This document shows positions 23,150 through 34,753 of a DNA stretch of 64,000 nt, in pieces (the first letter of the stretch is position 1; each line of letters starts with the position of its first letter). The notes beneath the pieces are model-generated. The model was not told the origin of the DNA and made no database searches. It saw only the letters and a list, made by a program, of their open reading frames with translations. The position numbers and the translations under genes were made by a program. Origin of the DNA: Celoporthe dispersa (Eukaryota; Ascomycota; Sordariomycetes; Diaporthales; Cryphonectriaceae); assembly GCA_016584495.1 (NCBI GenBank), contig WAID01000007.1, forward strand, positions 2,900,001-2,964,000, in the 5' to 3' direction.

Positions 23150-26100
23150 CTACGCACCGTAGCCATTCTCCTTCAGCCAGCCCGCCACGTCCGAGCGATC
23201 ACGGCCGAGCCATGCGATCTTCGAGCGGACACTGTCGGTACTTTGGGCAAGGCTCTGGTCGTAACTGCGTGTACCGTGTCAGCCTCATAAATTTGCAAGT
23301 AAGTCTTGGCATGGGAGGAGGCCTTCATCCGATCATCTTACCCGTTGGTGTTCTTGTCCTTGAAGAACGCTTCCACCTCCGCCAGCTGCTCGGGCTTCGT
23401 GAAGCTCGACGTCATGATCTGCACCATCGAGCCAAGCATGGAGAGCGCCGGAGGTAAGCGCCTGTAGAGCTCATCCCAGTTCTCACGCATCCTATACACA
23501 AGATTAGTCTCAACTATATTATGTCGACGTAGTCAAGCGGCAATCCAAAGTATCAGGAAGGAGATAGATCTGTCTCGAAAGATCGATCCCCCCTCAACAT
23601 GACTTGGGGATGAGTCTTTGGGAAAACGGGGGTGATAATCTGTTAATCCAAAGAGGGGGAGCCAACGTACCAGTTGAACAAAGCTACAATACCCTCGGGG
23701 TGGCTGCGCAGACCAGAGGTCGGCATGTATATATCCTGGTCCTTGATTTCGCCGCTGAAGAGCAGGTCAAGCGTACGCTTGATGAGCTCGGGCTGCTTAG
23801 CACGTCCCAAGCTGCGCAAGGCAGTATTCCGCTCGTCGCTGTTGGTCGAGCCTCGGTAGAACTTGAGGATCTTGTTGTACTCCTCCTCGCCACCATACTT
23901 CAGAGCCATTGCAAAGACGCTGCCACGGATGTTGGGATGAACGGCTGAGGTATCCCCAGCCATGTACCTGTTGAACATATCCTTCGCAGCGCTGATGATC
24001 TGCTCATCTCCAGATAGACCAGCACTACCAAAGAGCAGTGCCTTGAACTGCTGCTCGACATGGCCGTCGTTGTCGCTGAAAGTCCAGCCCATCGCGTGTG
24101 CCTTGCCACTGACAAGCGAGTTGTGGAATTTCTCCAATCCATCTCGGACGGTCTTATCCTCGAAGATCCAGGCGGACTGCACGGCAGTCAGGCGTGCAAC
24201 GATCTCGTTCCAGACGACGAACTCGTTCTCAGAATCGAAGCCCTTCAGGAGGCTCAGAACACCGGACGTCTTTTGGTAACCTGATGATGCCAGAGCACCT
24301 GCGTCTGCAATCATGCCGGCGCGGTCCTCCACTGTCAACAGGCCCTCCTTGGCAGCCTTGCCAAGCTTCTCGAGGCGCTCTGGGGCATATGAGATACGGT
24401 AAGGGCTCGTGTGGTCAGCGTTCAGCTTGAAGAAGTCGGTGCTCGAAATCTTAAAGTCTTGTTCTCGCTGATCGAGAACCAGAGACTTGTCGACACCATC
24501 CTTGGTACGAAGGCCGAGCAGGACAGGATAGATCACCTTGTCTTCCTCGGGCTTCACGTCACCAGTCCGCAAGAAACGGTTCTGCTTCACATGAACGGTG
24601 TCAGGACCGCTCTCCGAAACGGTGACGACGGGGTATCCAATCTCCTTGGTCCACGAAGCCATGACTTCTTCGACCTTCTTTCCACTTGCATCAGCGAGCG
24701 ACGCCCACAGATCGCCAGTCTGCGTGTTGCCATAGGCGTGCTTCTTCAGGTACCGCCTCACACCTTCGAGGAAGATGTCCTCCCCGAGGTAAGTCGAGAT
24801 CATTCGGAGGACACAAGATCCCTTGGAGTAGGAGATGGCATCGAAGATCTGGTTGATCTCATCAGCCCGCTTCACGGGCACCTCAATTGGGTGACTGCTC
24901 CGCAGGGAATCCAGAGACAAAGCACCCTGAAGGGTGTCGGTGACGAAAGTCTGCCAGACATTCCATTCAGGGTAAAAGGCGTTGCAAGAGTACCACGAGG
25001 CCCAGGTGGCAAACCCTTCGTTCAGCCAGAGGCCCTCCCACCAGTCCATGGTGACCAGGTTGCCGAACCACTGGTGAGCAAGCTCGTGCTGCACGACCTC
25101 GGCAACTCTCTCCTTGGTCGCAGCTCCGCTGGCCTTCTCGTCGAGGAGCAGATCTACAACACGGTAGGTAACGAGACCCCAGTTCTCCATTGCACCCTGT
25201 GCGAAGTCGGGAATGGCAACCTGGTCCATCTTGGGCAGAGGGAACTCGATGCCAAAGACTTTCTCGTAGAAGGCAAGCGTCTTGGCGGCCAGGTTCAGCG
25301 AGAACCGACCGTGCTCGATGTCCTGGCCGGGGGGTGCATACACACGGACGGGAACTCGGAACTCGGTCGTCTCGATGTAGTTCAGCTCACCAACAATGAA
25401 TGCAACCAGGTACGTCGACATGAGGGGCGACTTGTTGAACTTGACGGCCTTCTTGGTCGAGCCACTGATGGCAGACTGGACATTGGTCTCTGAGGCAACG
25501 TCCATGTTGCTCAAGCAGGTGAGGTCCTTGTCTGCGACCAAAGTCACCGTATACGTGGCCTTCAGAGAGGGCTCATCGAAACACGGGAACGACCTCCGAG
25601 CATCGGTGGGCTCCATCTGGGACGTGGCCAACGTGCCCTCGGTGCCATCGGCCTTCTTGTACGTGGAGCGGTAGAACCCAGCCATCTTGTCGTTGAGCTG
25701 ACCGGTGAACTTGATCTCCAGCTGGGCCTTGCTGCCCTTGGAGATGGCATCCGCGAAGTCGAACTTGGAGACCTGGGTCTTCTCGTCGTAAGAGATCTGA
25801 GGAGAGGCGCTGCACCAGAATATCAGTTTCTTATCCAAGGTTGGAAAGGCAGTACAAAGGATCCTATAATTACCTGACATCCTTGCCATCTGCGGAGATC
25901 TTGACGGAGTGGAGGTCGAGCTCGAGGGTGTGCAGGGAGATAGACTTGGAGTCCTCAGCCACGTCGAGGTCGATCAGGACAGTACCGTCGAAAGTCAACT
26001 TGGAGAAGTCGGGCTCGAGGGTCAGGTCGTAGTGCTTGGGCACAACATTGGTCGGGAGGAGCTCCCGGCCAGCGATGTTGACCGCGCTGGAGGGGTCTGC

Positions 26101-26561
26101 CGCGCCGGAGTGTCTGCACATGTTGTTTCTGCGGCAGGAGCAGTACCTGACAGCAGGTCTATTGTTGATACGGGTTCTACGAGAGCGATTGACGCCAAGT
26201 GCACTCGAGGCGGCCCTGATGACGGAGTAGAGGCGAACGTTGGGGGATGGAGAGGCGATGATACTGCTGCCCACAGGTCGCAAGTCAGCGTCTGTCCATA
26301 GGGGCCGAGCTATATGTGGGCAACACAAGACAGAACAGTCCAGGGGGGAAAGTAGTATCGTGACGACCTGTCTTTTCGGGTCAATGGCGGGGAAGACGGC
26401 CAGGCTTATACGTACGAGGAAGATCGCAGGAGAGGTTGCGATCCGCTGAGGTGGTTGTGGCCCAAACTTGTGAGGAGTGGCTTGGGGACTGACGAGAGCC
26501 TCCGGGAAGTTAAAGAACGAGAAGTAACCGATCTCAGAGACCAAGCGAGGGCCAGCGACAT
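23150..26561 (-). CDS. APE2: M1 zinc aminopeptidase with mitochondrial leader
   Basis: Gluzincin aminopeptidase of the Ape2/Aap1/puromycin-sensitive group; it removes N-terminal residues from peptides. Five exons (26561-26416, 26266-25874, 25809-23671, 23491-23342, 23264-23150) encode 980 aa without a frame error. Visible: GAMENWG exopeptidase motif (about 382-388), zinc site HELAHQWFGN with the downstream Glu in WLNEGFATW (about 416-440), and the C-terminal ERAP1-like helical domain ending WLKENGYGA. The first exon encodes MSLALAWSLRSVTSRSLTS, rich in Arg and Ser and lacking acids, which is a good mitochondrial presequence; exon 2 continues with more Arg. A second in-frame ATG at 26121 (MCRHSGAADPSS) lies just before the conserved start of the domain and could yield a cytosolic form. 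Confidence 0.95.
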
Positions 26562-28411
26562 ACCGAGCAGAGGGTTCTTAGCGAGGGGAAACGCCTCTTA
26601 CGTGCCGCGTGACGAGGAGAACCACTTGCCTAGGACTGGGCTTCTTGTCCTTGTCATGCAAGTCAAAAAAAGGAAGCGACGAGTTATACCACTCATAGTA
26701 CATGGTTTAGTTGCCGCCTGTGGTTGGTCCCGTCGCATCCGCCTGCATATGTGCTACGCTTAACAAGGAAGGCGGTCGGACTCCTCTCCAGCGTTGGGAT
26801 CAGGACCCTTGACGCACCTTACTCAACCGCTGTAGTAGGAGAATGCCCTCCATCAACCCCGCCATGGTCAGCAGGGGACGCACCCTACATGTAACCTGCG
26901 TGAGGATGTTCAAGTGCACCTATACGCAGTAGGTAAGACAATTGCAGGTATCAATGAGCTTGGAGCGGTATTTTCATATTTATAGGATAGGTGGTGGACG
27001 ACCAGGACCATGACACATCATGCAAAGGCTGTGCGGTAGGCGGAGAGAGGGGACGTTCCAGAACCACTGGATTGCTCACTCGCTGGCCCGATCGACCGGT
27101 CGCGGAAGGCCAGCAGCTCTGTTGAGCAGGTCAAAGCCGTCCGGCAGCTCAAGAGTCACACAACCACCGGCGACAGGAGAAGTACGACGCCCTTTAGTCA
27201 AAATGGAGAATTGACTCTGCATTACGTCTTGTCACCCTGCTTGCTGCATGATCCAGCAGAGCCGCATCCCGAAACAGTAACCCGGAACTGTATTGTCTCG
27301 TCGTGCTTCGCCTTGGTAGGGAAATTTGGGCGAGCAAAGCAACGAATGATCACGCCAATGCCATGTTAGACCACCACCCAAGTCAAGGACACACTGCGAG
27401 CGGTGGGTTATGGAGTGACATTGGAGTGTTCCCGCCCCAGAAAACTTTTTTGGATAAAAGGGGCTCCGACAGCGGGTTGACGCTGAAGACAGGTCCAGCG
27501 AGATGGAGGCGATGACGGCGCCTCGGGGAAACACGAGATGCCCTCTTCTGCTGATGAGGCCGAAAATGCTTGTTAGTCCTTGCCCAGATTTGCTATCTGC
27601 TGTTGAGTCAAGGGCTGAAAACTCCACGATCAAGAGAAGGGTCGAGTACAAGCCTGCTGTTACAGCGACCACCTCCAGACGGGAGAATGTAAGCTCGCTG
27701 ATTGGACAAGACCTCGAAAGCCGAGCTCTGAGTGGTGCCACAACCTAGGGTGGGGTAATAGCTCCCTATCAGGGGTGCTGTACCGCAGTACCTCCCGCAT
27801 CACCCCACCAACTACGTACGGGCCCCTCCATCTTACCTCTGCTGAGAAGCTTTTTAAAACGTCGAGGTCGCCTTCTGCTCGACTCCCAACTTCCTACCCG
27901 CCATCTTCCCGTCTTCTCGACAATTTCACCCTTCCCCCCAAATCCTTTTGACGTAGCCGAATTCCCCTCAAAGGTACGCCCTTCTATATTCCCATTCAGA
28001 CCTCTTCCTTTTCTGCTGGAGTGGTTCATCATGTCTTGCCGCACCACCAGCCAAGGAGCTTCTCGGCGTGCAGCTTGAGGCATTATCACTTGCTGCGCCG
28101 TCACTGGTGGCGAGAAGGTGGGAGGGAGCGAGGTCAATCTTGGCTGGTTCTTCCCGATCACCTCGGCCAACTGCTCTCTCGCATTCCGGCTTTTTCCTCC
28201 TGCATCACTCGCACCTGTACACATTCAGCCATACACACACAACTACCCGAGGAAGCAATCCGTCCTGTCCGGCACATTCTTTACCTTTAAGCCACAAACA
28301 TTCCTGGGGCCTCAAGGCCCAACCCTACTCTCCAATCTGCCTGAAGAAGAGGCTCTGGACCCTGAACAAGGCGCTTGACTAACGCTTCCATCTTCCCCAG
28401 TTACCGTCAGA
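26562..28411. promoter_or_regulatory. divergent promoter, APE2 / enolase
   Basis: About 1.85 kb without a convincing gene. The right third (about 27850-28410) is strongly pyrimidine-rich, typical of glycolytic promoters in filamentous fungi. A donor-like AAAG/GTACGC at about 27973 and acceptor-like TTCCCCAG and CGTCAG just before the enolase ATG could mark a leader intron of roughly 430 bp; that is inference only. Confidence 0.5.
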
Positions 28412-29812
28412 ATGCCCATCTCCAAGGTTCACGCCCGTTACGTCTACGACTCTCGTGGCAACCCCACCGTCGAGGTCGACCTCGTCACCGAGACCGGCCT
28501 CCACCGTGCCATCGTTCCCTCCGGCGCTTCGACCGGTAGGTTCTCTCCTGTCCCGTACATGATGAAACATCACACCCTTCGCCCGATTCTAATTGATTTT
28601 TCTCTGAAAAAATAATACAGGCCAGCACGAGGCGTGCGAGCTCCGTGACGGTGACAAGTCCAAGTGGCTGGGCAAGGGTGTCCTGAAGGCCGTCGAGAAT
28701 GTCAACACCATCATCGGCCCTGAGCTGATCAAGGCTGGCCTGGACGTCAAGGACCAGACCGCCGTCGACGAGTTCCTCATCAAGCTCGACGCCACCGCCA
28801 ACAAGACCAAGCTCGGCGCCAATGCCATCCTCGGCGTCAGTCTGGCTGTCGCCAAGGCCGGTGCCGCCGAGAAGGGCGTTCCTCTGTACGCCCACGTCTC
28901 CGACCTTGCTGGCACCAAGAAGCCCTACGTCCTCCCTGTTCCCTTCCAGAACGTCCTGAACGGCGGCTCCCACGCCGGTGGCCGTCTCGCCTTCCAGGAG
29001 TTCATGATTGTCCCCTCTGCCGCCCCCTCTTTCTCCGAGGCCATGCGCTGGGGTGCCGAGACTTACCACCAGCTGAAGAGCCTGGCCAAGAAGAAGTACG
29101 GCCAGTCTGCCGGCAACGTTGGTGACGAGGGTGGTGTCGCCCCCGATATCCAGACTGCCGAGGAGGCCCTCGAGCTCATCTCCGAGGCCATCGAGAAGGC
29201 TGGCTACACCGGCAAGATGAACATTGCCATGGACGTTGCCTCGTCCGAGTTCTACAAGGAGGACGTCAAGAAGTACGACCTCGACTTCAAGAACCCCGAC
29301 TCGGACCCCACCAAGTGGGTCACCTACGAGCAGCTGGCCACCATGTACAGCGACCTCTGCAAGAAGTACCCCATCGTCTCCATCGAGGACCCCTTCGCCG
29401 AGGACGACTGGGAGGCCTGGAGCTACTTCTACAAGACCCAGGACATCCAGCTCGTTGCTGATGACCTGACCGTCACCAACCCCATCCGCATCAAGAAGGC
29501 CATCGAGCTGAAGGCCGCCAACGCCCTGCTGCTCAAGGTCAACCAGATCGGCACCCTGACCGAGTCCATCCAGGCCGCCAAGGACTCGTACGCTGACGGC
29601 TGGGGTGTCATGGTGTCTCACCGCTCTGGCGAGACCGAGGATGTCACCATCGCCGACATTGTCGTCGGTATCCGGGCTGGCCAGATCAAGACTGGTGCCC
29701 CTGCCCGGTCTGAGCGCCTGGCCAAGCTCAACCAGATCCTCCGCATCGAGGAGGAGCTCGCTCGAACGCCGTCTACGCCGGCGACAACTTCCGCAAGTCT
29801 GTCAACCTGTAG
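28412..29812 (+). CDS. ENO1: enolase (one frameshift near the end)
   Basis: Glycolytic enzyme converting 2-phosphoglycerate to phosphoenolpyruvate in the cytosol. Two exons (28412-28535, 28621-29812) separated by an 85-bp intron after codon 41, starting MPISKVHARYVYDSRGNP. The active-site parts are all present: GASTGQHEA, GNVGDEGGVAPD, EDPFAEDDWEAW, LLLKVNQIGT and VSHRSGETED. Codon use is extremely C-biased, fitting top-level expression. About 17 codons from the end the sequence reads CTCGCTCG at 29757-29764, where the family's EELGSNAVYAGDNF needs one more G; without it the frame runs past into a wrong tail. With that base, the protein is 438 aa, about the usual enolase length, with a TAG at 29810. 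An essential enzyme is unlikely to be broken, so a base-call error is favoured. Confidence 0.97.
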
Positions 29813-30558
29813 AGCGGGGATCGAAGGATGACGTCTTCACACACACAAAACCAAACATGCTGGAGACGTCGGATGATATGAGGGAGCACGCGTTGTTTTT
29901 GTTTTTCTAGTTAGGGATGCGATTCTGGCCCTCCGGTCGCCGAACGCAGAAGAATACCCTGCGAAGCATTACCTGAGAGAGATGCCTCAAATCAACAAAA
30001 AGTTATGATGACCATGATCTAAGTCTTTCCACTGCATCAATTTGGATTGCCCGAATATATTGTGCCTCTCCCCCCCCCCCCACACCAAACAAAAAATTCA
30101 AAAATCAAAAATCAAAATTAAAAAAAAAAAACTAAAAACTCAATAGTATATTGCACTGGCCGCCGATGTGCTGGCTCGGGTGTTCCTTGACTGCATGAGC
30201 GACTGACGTGTACGTCGTGCAGTTCCATGGTACGCAGCCCTGCTGTGAGAAGCCTACAACAGCTGAGCAGGTGGGGCCTGTAGGGGGTTGCTAGGGCAAC
30301 GCGCAGCCACCAAGCACCCTTGTCTTTTTACTGCCAAACATCAACACCAGAGCCCGGACAGGCGAAAGTTTGGTCATGACTATACTCGCATACAAGACCA
30401 ACACAGCCTCCGGACACCTTCACGGTTCGCCATCATCATAGAACTCCACCTAATTAGACCTTCCTCAGTGATAACCACACTTGATCTTTCCACTCTTTTC
30501 GAATTTGATTGCGAGCCAGCGTAATAGTTGGCCAAAGCGAGCACACACAAGCAGCGCC
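29813..30558. terminator. enolase 3' region and BUB1 promoter
   Basis: About 750 bp. A run of 10-11 C followed by an A-rich, repeated AAAAATCA block (30071-30131) follows the enolase stop by about 260 bp and may include the 3'-processing region. The remaining 400 bp are the BUB1 5' flank; no discrete element recognised. Confidence 0.4.
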
Positions 30559-33500
30559 ATGGCTGCATCCGAAGACCTGATCAACTTCGACGTGATCGAA
30601 GCACAAAAAGAAAACATCCAGGCGCTCCCCTCTGGCCGCTCCGCCAAGAAGCTCGCCGAGGTCTTCTCACCCGCCCAGCAACGCACAGCAGCAGCCACAA
30701 CCCTACCGGCATCACGCCAGCCCCTCGGCAGCATCGCGACACCTACAAACGACGCCACCCGCGCCGAGTTCGAGGCCGAGGTCGCCGCCCTCGCCGAGTC
30801 CGACGATCCCCTGGATATCTACGACCGCTACGTCCGCTGGATCCTCGACGCATACCCATCTGCCCAGGCGACGCCCGCCTCGCAGCTGCACACGGTGCTC
30901 GAGCGTGCGACCAAGGCCTTCATCTCCAGCTCGCAGTACAGGAACGACCCGCGCTACCTGAAGCTGTGGCTGCACTACATCGCCTTCTTCGCCGACACGC
31001 CGCGCGAGACGTTTGTGTTTCTGGCGCAGCACAGCATCGGCGAGGGGCTGGCACTGTTCTACGAGGAGTATGCCGCGTGGCTCGAGGGCGCCGGGCGCTG
31101 GAGCCAGGCCGAGGAGGTGTACAAGCTCGGCATCGAGAGGGAGGCCAGGCCGCAGGCCAGGCTGGTACGGAAGTTTGGAGAGTTCGAGGCGAGAAGGACT
31201 GTGCAGCCCGAAGATAGCGGCCCAGACAGCCCTGCGCTGCCGACGATGAGACCTGCGCTGGCGGCCAAGATCGATCCCTTCGCGGCATCTGAGAGGGAAC
31301 CTAGGCAGGCGGGAAGCGGTCTGGGCACCCAGACGGCGAGGTCTGGGAAGCCGAAGCTACAGATCTTCTCGGATGCGGACGGCGCCGCGGAGCCGTCGGC
31401 CATGGGATCGCGCGGCGACGGATCGAGGGGCTGGGACACGATCGGATCTCTCGCGGACAGGAAGAAGGAGAATGCGATGGCGCCCAGGCCTTGGGCAGGT
31501 GAGACTCTGCCAGTAGGTGCGAAGAAGAGCGGCTCTTCCAAGATGGCGGTCTTCAAGGATATGGTGAGTCTCGCCACGTACCCGATCCCCTCTCCTCTCT
31601 CATCTCAGCCCATGTGTTGATCAATATCAGGACTAATTGTTTTTCTTGCCCCGGCCACCTGGCCCTTTTGTATCATATTTCAGTCCAAAATCAGGTCTCA
31701 GCTTTCCAAATCGCATATCACGATTGCCCCCTCTCAGTACCAGGTGACTAAGAACCCGGCAAATGGCAAGAAGGAGCGCGTGTTTGTCGATTTGCAGGCG
31801 GTGTACCCCAGTCCAGAGGTGCCGGGCACTGAGCTGAGCTTCGAGGAGATCTGGGCTGCGAACCGGGGCTGGCTTGCCTGGGCATGGGAGGATGCGCCCG
31901 CTGCTAACTGTCCAGAGAACGACGAGAACAGTGCGCCGGCCCGGGTCGACGCACGGCTGCTTGTCCATCATGATGTCGTCACGCTAGATGAGAATGGCCG
32001 TATGCTGGAGCAGCATCGTGATGGGCGAGGCAAGAAGAAGAAGGTCATGGAGGTCAATGAGACACAAATCAGTAAGGCTAAGACCTGGATGCTCAACCTC
32101 GTAACCATCTAACTTTTTCAATAGTCAAGGCGAATCTAGACTCGCCGTCCCGCCCCAAGATGAAGAAGAAACGCGGGTCTGTGTCGGAGCCTACCATGAC
32201 TATGCACACCAGGGCCGCCACAGACGACATCTACGACATCTTCAACGCACCGCTGAAGCGCTCTGTAGACGAGGCAGAGGCAAGTGGTGACGATGATGAC
32301 TACGAGACAGACAGCAACTATACGACCAGCAACGCAGAGAGCACCTGCACCACCCGCCGCATCTCCATGAGCGAGGCTGGCGACACAGAGGAGGACCAGG
32401 CCGCCAAAGACGACGAGACGTCGGACGTGAGGAGCCTGAGCGAATGGTCTGACTTCTCCACAAGGCGGCATGTTCCTAACATTGACGATGATGAAGACGA
32501 CGAGGACAACCGGTCCGTCATGTCAGACCCCATCAACATCAGAGATGCAGACCCGTCGCTGCGCTTTACAGAGCACACCATCACGGGGCCTGAGTTTGAC
32601 AACAGAGAAGAGGATCTGCCGGGCGAAGACCTGTCACCGCCTAGGACGCGGACGACCTTCGTTCCCATCCCACCTGAGGACTACGTTCCCAACCCGAGGC
32701 CATATAGGGATCCGGTCGAGATGGCTAACAACCGTCTACCATTCATGACGCCTATTACGGAGAGGACTGAATCCTCGCTCGAGGTCGATTCTGCAGAGAC
32801 CTATGACCGGTTTGGCGCTATCAAGACTCCTAGCAAGAGAGATGATAGCCTGCTGGAGGAAATTGAGGAGGATATCAACCTTGAGCCTCTGAGCAGTCCG
32901 CTGAGAGACGTGTTCAGCGATGTCTCCCCGGTCAAGAAGTTTCCCCTGCTGCCGAGGGCGAAAACCGCTCTGGCTCCCAAGGCTGTGGCGAAATCTCTTG
33001 CGCCAAAGGGGCCCCCTCATCAAGGATACCCAGTGCAATCCCGTGGACGACTTCATCCGTAATGAGATCCTGGAGAAGATGCAGCCGCCTCTAAGCTCAT
33101 ACCCCGGCTTCTATGACCACCGGGATGAGAAGTACGAGAAGGGCAACGAGATCCGCAGATTCATCAAGGCGATCAAAAACACCAGGCACAGCACAGATCG
33201 GACGGCAAATCTTGGCGCGTCTGTCACAATTAGTCTCCCCGATGTCGAGTCGGAGTACACCCTGAAGAAGGAGCTTGGTGCTGGGGCGTTTGCACCAGTC
33301 TACCTGGTCGAGAACTCCTCGCCCGAGGAGGAGGAAGGCGAAGAGGTGCGAGCCGCCATGGGCAAGGGCAGCTTCGCCGTCGCATACAGCCAGCGCAGCC
33401 ACCTCGAGGCACTCAAGATGGAACTGCCGCCCACCCCCTGGGAGTTCCACGTGATGCGACTCTCACACGCGCGCCTTGGTCCCCAGCACCGTGTGACGAG

Positions 33501-34309
33501 ATCCATCTCCACCGCCCTGGAGATGCATCTCTACCAGGACGAGGGCTTCCTGCTCCTGCCCTTCCACTCACACGGCACGCTCCTTGACGTGATCAACCTC
33601 TTCCGCGCCGAGCCGTCTGGCGTCATGGACGAGACCCTGGCCATGTTCTTCACGGTGGAGCTCCTGCGCACGGTCGAAGGGCTGCACTCCAAGCAGATTC
33701 TCCACGGCGACCTGAAGCCTGACAACTGCCTGCTGCGGCTTGACAACCTCCCCCTCGAGCAGCGGGGGCCACCTGTCCGGTCAGTGGCGCGCAGACGGCG
33801 CTGGCGGGTGGGACGCCCGCGGCATCACGCTGATCGACTTTGGCCGCGGGATAGACATGCGCGCCTTCGTTCCCGACGTGCAGTTCGTCGCAGACTGGAA
33901 GACGACGGCCCAAGACTGCGCCGAGATGCGCGAGGGCCGACCGTGGACGTGGCAGATCGACTACCACGGCCTCGCGGGCATCGTACACTGCCTCCTCTTC
34001 GGCAAGTACATCGAGACGGTGCGGTGCGACGCCGGCGGGCTGGGCACGCAGGCCGGGCGAAGGTACAGGACCAGGGAGAGCCTCAAGAGGTACTGGCAGA
34101 CGGAGATCTGGGCCGAGTGCTTTGAGGTGCTCCTCAACCCGGGAGGCGTCCTCGGGCGGGAGGAGGGCGGGCGGATGCCGATACTGAAGAGCATACGGGG
34201 CGTGCGGGAGAGGATGGAGGGGTGGCTTGAGGCCAACTGCGAGCGTGGCGTCGGCTTGAGGGCGCTGTTGGGCCGGGTCGAGGCTGCGGCCAAGGCGAGG
34301 AGGGTGTAG
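30559..34309 (+). CDS. BUB1: BUB1 spindle-checkpoint kinase (two frameshifts)
   Basis: Spindle assembly checkpoint kinase acting at kinetochores with Bub3. Three exons (30559-31563, 31684-32071, 32125-34309) encode 1191 aa after two extra bases are discounted. N-terminus: KEN box (AQKENIQ), then the Mad3/BUB1 TPR-like domain (DDPLDIYDRYVRWILDAYP ... WLHYIAFFADTPRETFVFL). A second KEN (DRKKENAMAPRPWAG) and a GLEBS-like Bub3-binding motif (ELSFEEIWAANRGWL, in exon 2) follow. The C-terminus is a protein kinase: LGAGAFAPVYLVE glycine loop, EALKME lysine, LHGDLKPDNCLL catalytic loop and LIDFGRG for DFG. Breaks lie at GGGGCCCCC (33008-33016) and a five-G run (33764-33768), the latter between catalytic loop and DFG. 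Both KEN boxes plus a full kinase suggest one protein serving both BUB1 and MAD3 roles. Confidence 0.92.
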
Positions 34310-34753
34310 AGAGGGCACGAGCACAGAGAGGTTGATGATCTGATGGATAGGAGAGCTGAGCGAGGGTCACACGCTACGGCATCGGCGCGTATACATTATT
34401 TGCACAGGCGTTTGGAAGAAGGGCACGGTGCTGAGCGGCATTGGACGGGCATTTTCTCATTATGTTGTTGTCTTTTTCTTCTTCCCCATCCAGCTGCTGA
34501 GGAAGTTTCTCTCGTTCTCGTGGTTTCTATCGTACAGGTGTTAGTATCCGCATCATGAATTATGTGTATATATATATATATATACCCTTTTCCCTTGGCG
34601 GTCACTCCGAAGCTCTGAGAGAGATAGAGAGAAAAGGTACGAGCGTCATGCTTATCTCTGTACATGTGTCGCGACCATGGTTGATGGTCGAATGCCAAAC
34701 GCCTGCCCTGGCAGCTGCCCAGGAACAAGAGAGGAGGGAGGGAGTGGCCAGAC
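34310..34753. terminator. convergent 3' region, BUB1 / APN1
   Basis: About 440 bp between facing stop codons, with a (TA)9-10 tract at about 34566-34584 that may aid 3'-end formation on either strand. No gene. Confidence 0.4.

Noticed and set aside
27232..27741. Minus-strand frame in the APE2/enolase promoter region
   Set aside because: No motif, no conserved-looking block, and no clear splice partners.
28485..29621. Long open frame on the minus strand opposite enolase
   Set aside because: It is a mirror of the strongly C-biased enolase codons, with Gly/Val/Leu-rich nonsense and no motif.
34566..34584. (TA)n tracts here and near 48606, 50449 and 56153 as a possible dispersed element
   Set aside because: Short simple runs in introns and 3' flanks with no shared flanking sequence.
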